From Burkholderiaceae bacterium (GTDB lineage: Bacteria; Pseudomonadota; Gammaproteobacteria; Burkholderiales; Burkholderiaceae_E), in assembly GCA_016710525.1 (NCBI GenBank), contig JADJVQ010000095.1, positions 1 to 24,455 on the forward strand: 24,455 nt of DNA. Direction: 5' to 3'. The translations under genes and the position numbers were made by a program. The notes under the pieces were generated by a model. It was given only the letters and a program-made list of their open reading frames with translations. It had not been told where the DNA came from and ran no database searches. This document shows, piece by piece, positions 23,502-24,455 of this stretch (within the stretch, counting starts at the first letter, position 1; each line of letters opens with the position of its first letter).

Positions 23502-24455
23502 ATGACGATTGAGTTTTTGAAGAAAGCCCCTCCGAGACAAGCGTCGATCGACACCGCGACCTCCGAGACCGTGGAGCGTCTGCTGTCGGATATCCAGCAC
23601 AACGGTCGCAGCGCAGTGGAGAAGTACGCGCGTGACCTCGACGGCTGGCATGGCCCGATCGTCATGGGCGAAGATGATTTCGCCAAGGCCTCGCTGTCCC
23701 TGTCCCAGGGCGTCAAGGACGACATTGCGTTTGCACATTCCCGCGTCAGGGATTTCGCGCTGCGCCAGCGCGAGTCCCTGCATGAGTTCGAGGTGGAGCT
23801 CATTGATGGCCTGGTGGCAGGGCAGAGGCTGATTCCCGTCAATGTCGCCGGCTGCTATGTCCCCGGCGGGCGCTATGCACACGCCGCCTCCGCGATCATG
23901 AGCGTGTGCACCGCCAAAGTGGCGGGTGTGCCCAACATCGTTGCGACATCGCCCGCCCACAAGGACGCAGGTGTCAACCCCGCCATCCTGCACACCATGA
24001 GGCTGTGCGGAGCAGACACCGTGCTGACCCTCGGCGGTGTGCAGGGGATCGCGGCCATGGCTTTTGGCCTGTATTCCTCCAAGCCTGCCGATGTGATCGT
24101 GGGCCCGGGCAACCGATTCGTCGCCGAGGCCAAGCGGACGCTGTTCGGGCGCATCGGTATCGATGTGGTGGCGGGTCCGACTGAGTCGGCCATCATTGCC
24201 GACGACAGCGCTGATGCAAACTTGGTGGCGGCCGACCTGGCGGGGCAGGCCGAGCACGGCCCGGATTCTCCGGTGTGGCTGTTCACGTCTTCGCGCGAAC
24301 TCGGCATGAAGGTGATCGACCTCATGCCCTCTGTCATCGACGCCTTGCCTGAACTGGCGCGCAACGCGGCCACCGCCGCCTGGCGTGACTATGGTGAAGT
24401 CGTTCTGGTCGGCAGTCCTGAGGAGATCGTCGAGATCAGCGACGAGTACGCGCCC
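23502..24455 (+). CDS. HpsN-like dehydrogenase of the histidinol dehydrogenase family (3' end outside window)
   Basis: The frame is open from the ATG at 23502 (GAAGG about 10 bases upstream) to the window end, 318 codons. Motifs of the family are PVNVAGCYVPGGRYAHAASA, VGPGNRFVAEAKRTLFG, VVAGPTESAIIAD and DLAGQAEHGPDSPVWLFT. The Gln and His of QAEHG are the first zinc ligands in HisD. The window ends at DEYAP, just before the expected catalytic Glu-His pair (EH of PEHL). The gene lies in a MocR-tauABC context, not a his operon. The divergent YELIDGLVAGQ-type region also fits HpsN, which oxidises (R)-2,3-dihydroxypropane-1-sulfonate to sulfolactate with NAD, better than true HisD. The substrate is inferred from neighbours. 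No frame break is seen in this gene. Confidence 0.75.
   Translation, partial: MTIEFLKKAPPRQASIDTATSETVERLLSDIQHNGRSAVEKYARDLDGWHGPIVMGEDDFAKASLSLSQGVKDDIAFAHSRVRDFALRQRESLHEFEVELIDGLVAGQRLIPVNVAGCYVPGGRYAHAASAIMSVCTAKVAGVPNIVATSPAHKDAGVNPAILHTMRLCGADTVLTLGGVQGIAAMAFGLYSSKPADVIVGPGNRFVAEAKRTLFGRIGIDVVAGPTESAIIADDSADANLVAADLAGQAEHGPDSPVWLFTSSRELGMKVIDLMPSVIDALPELARNAATAAWRDYGEVVLVGSPEEIVEISDEYAP

Noticed and set aside
22757..23842. 361-codon minus-strand open frame
   Set aside because: It is antisense to tauC and the HpsN-like gene, both with clear family motifs; the antisense sequence is His/Asp/Arg-rich.
1..24455. CRISPR array, tRNA or rRNA genes
   Set aside because: No regularly spaced identical repeats and no recognisable tRNA or rRNA sequence were seen on either strand.

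Overview
The window is high-GC proteobacterial DNA. Its gene content (fumarylacetoacetase-like hydratase, PhnA, MocR regulator, TauABC-type transporter, HpsN-like dehydrogenase) and IS repertoire (IS3, IS66, IS1634 families) fit a betaproteobacterium of the Burkholderiales best. This is inference: there is no rRNA or other phylogenetic marker here. The layout is that of an accessory region or genomic island, with a catabolic gene at each end and a mosaic of defence-type genes, orphan genes and insertion sequences between them.

Layout. 1-1755: the 3' part of a 2-keto-4-pentenoate hydratase-like gene and a secreted protein with a Tat-like signal. 1869-4137, minus strand: three orphan genes (Abi-like, HEPN-like, two-TM protein) separated by short sites that look like integron attC sites, so this may be a small cassette array. 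4624-6324, minus strand: an Mrr-type restriction endonuclease and a TIR-domain protein, which extend the defence character. 6655-8962, minus strand: a broken uracil-DNA glycosylase gene and an upstream partner gene split by an IS3-family element (7453-8659, GTGG duplication). 9125-9810: two small overlapping orphan genes. 9934-12993: a LOG-like Rossmann-fold gene, already damaged, split by an IS1634-family element (10513-12391, TGGCC duplication). 13118-13456: phnA. 13529-18798: a nested set of insertion sequences. An IS3-family transposase remnant is split by an IS66 element (13899-18536, 8-bp duplication CTTCGTGC), and that element is split between tnpB and tnpC by a second IS1634-family element (14765-16711, duplication TGCGCC). 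18846-24455: a MocR-type regulator divergent from tauA-tauB-tauC-like genes and an hpsN-like dehydrogenase that runs off the window. This is probably an organosulfonate uptake and oxidation cluster.

A striking property is the number of small frame breaks. tauA, tauB, tauC, IS66 tnpC, one IS1634 transposase, the uracil-DNA glycosylase gene and the LOG-like gene all have sequences that read as good protein only if the frame is switched. Other genes (second IS1634 transposase, mrr, the TIR gene, MocR, IS66 tnpA/tnpB) are intact. Several broken genes lie in IS elements that still have clean ends and target duplications, so consensus sequencing errors are at least as likely as real decay.

The best candidates for undescribed biology are the minus-strand group of Abi-like, HEPN, two-TM, Mrr and TIR genes with attC-like junctions, the TIR protein's unrecognised C-terminal domain, and the small two-gene unit at 9125-9810.
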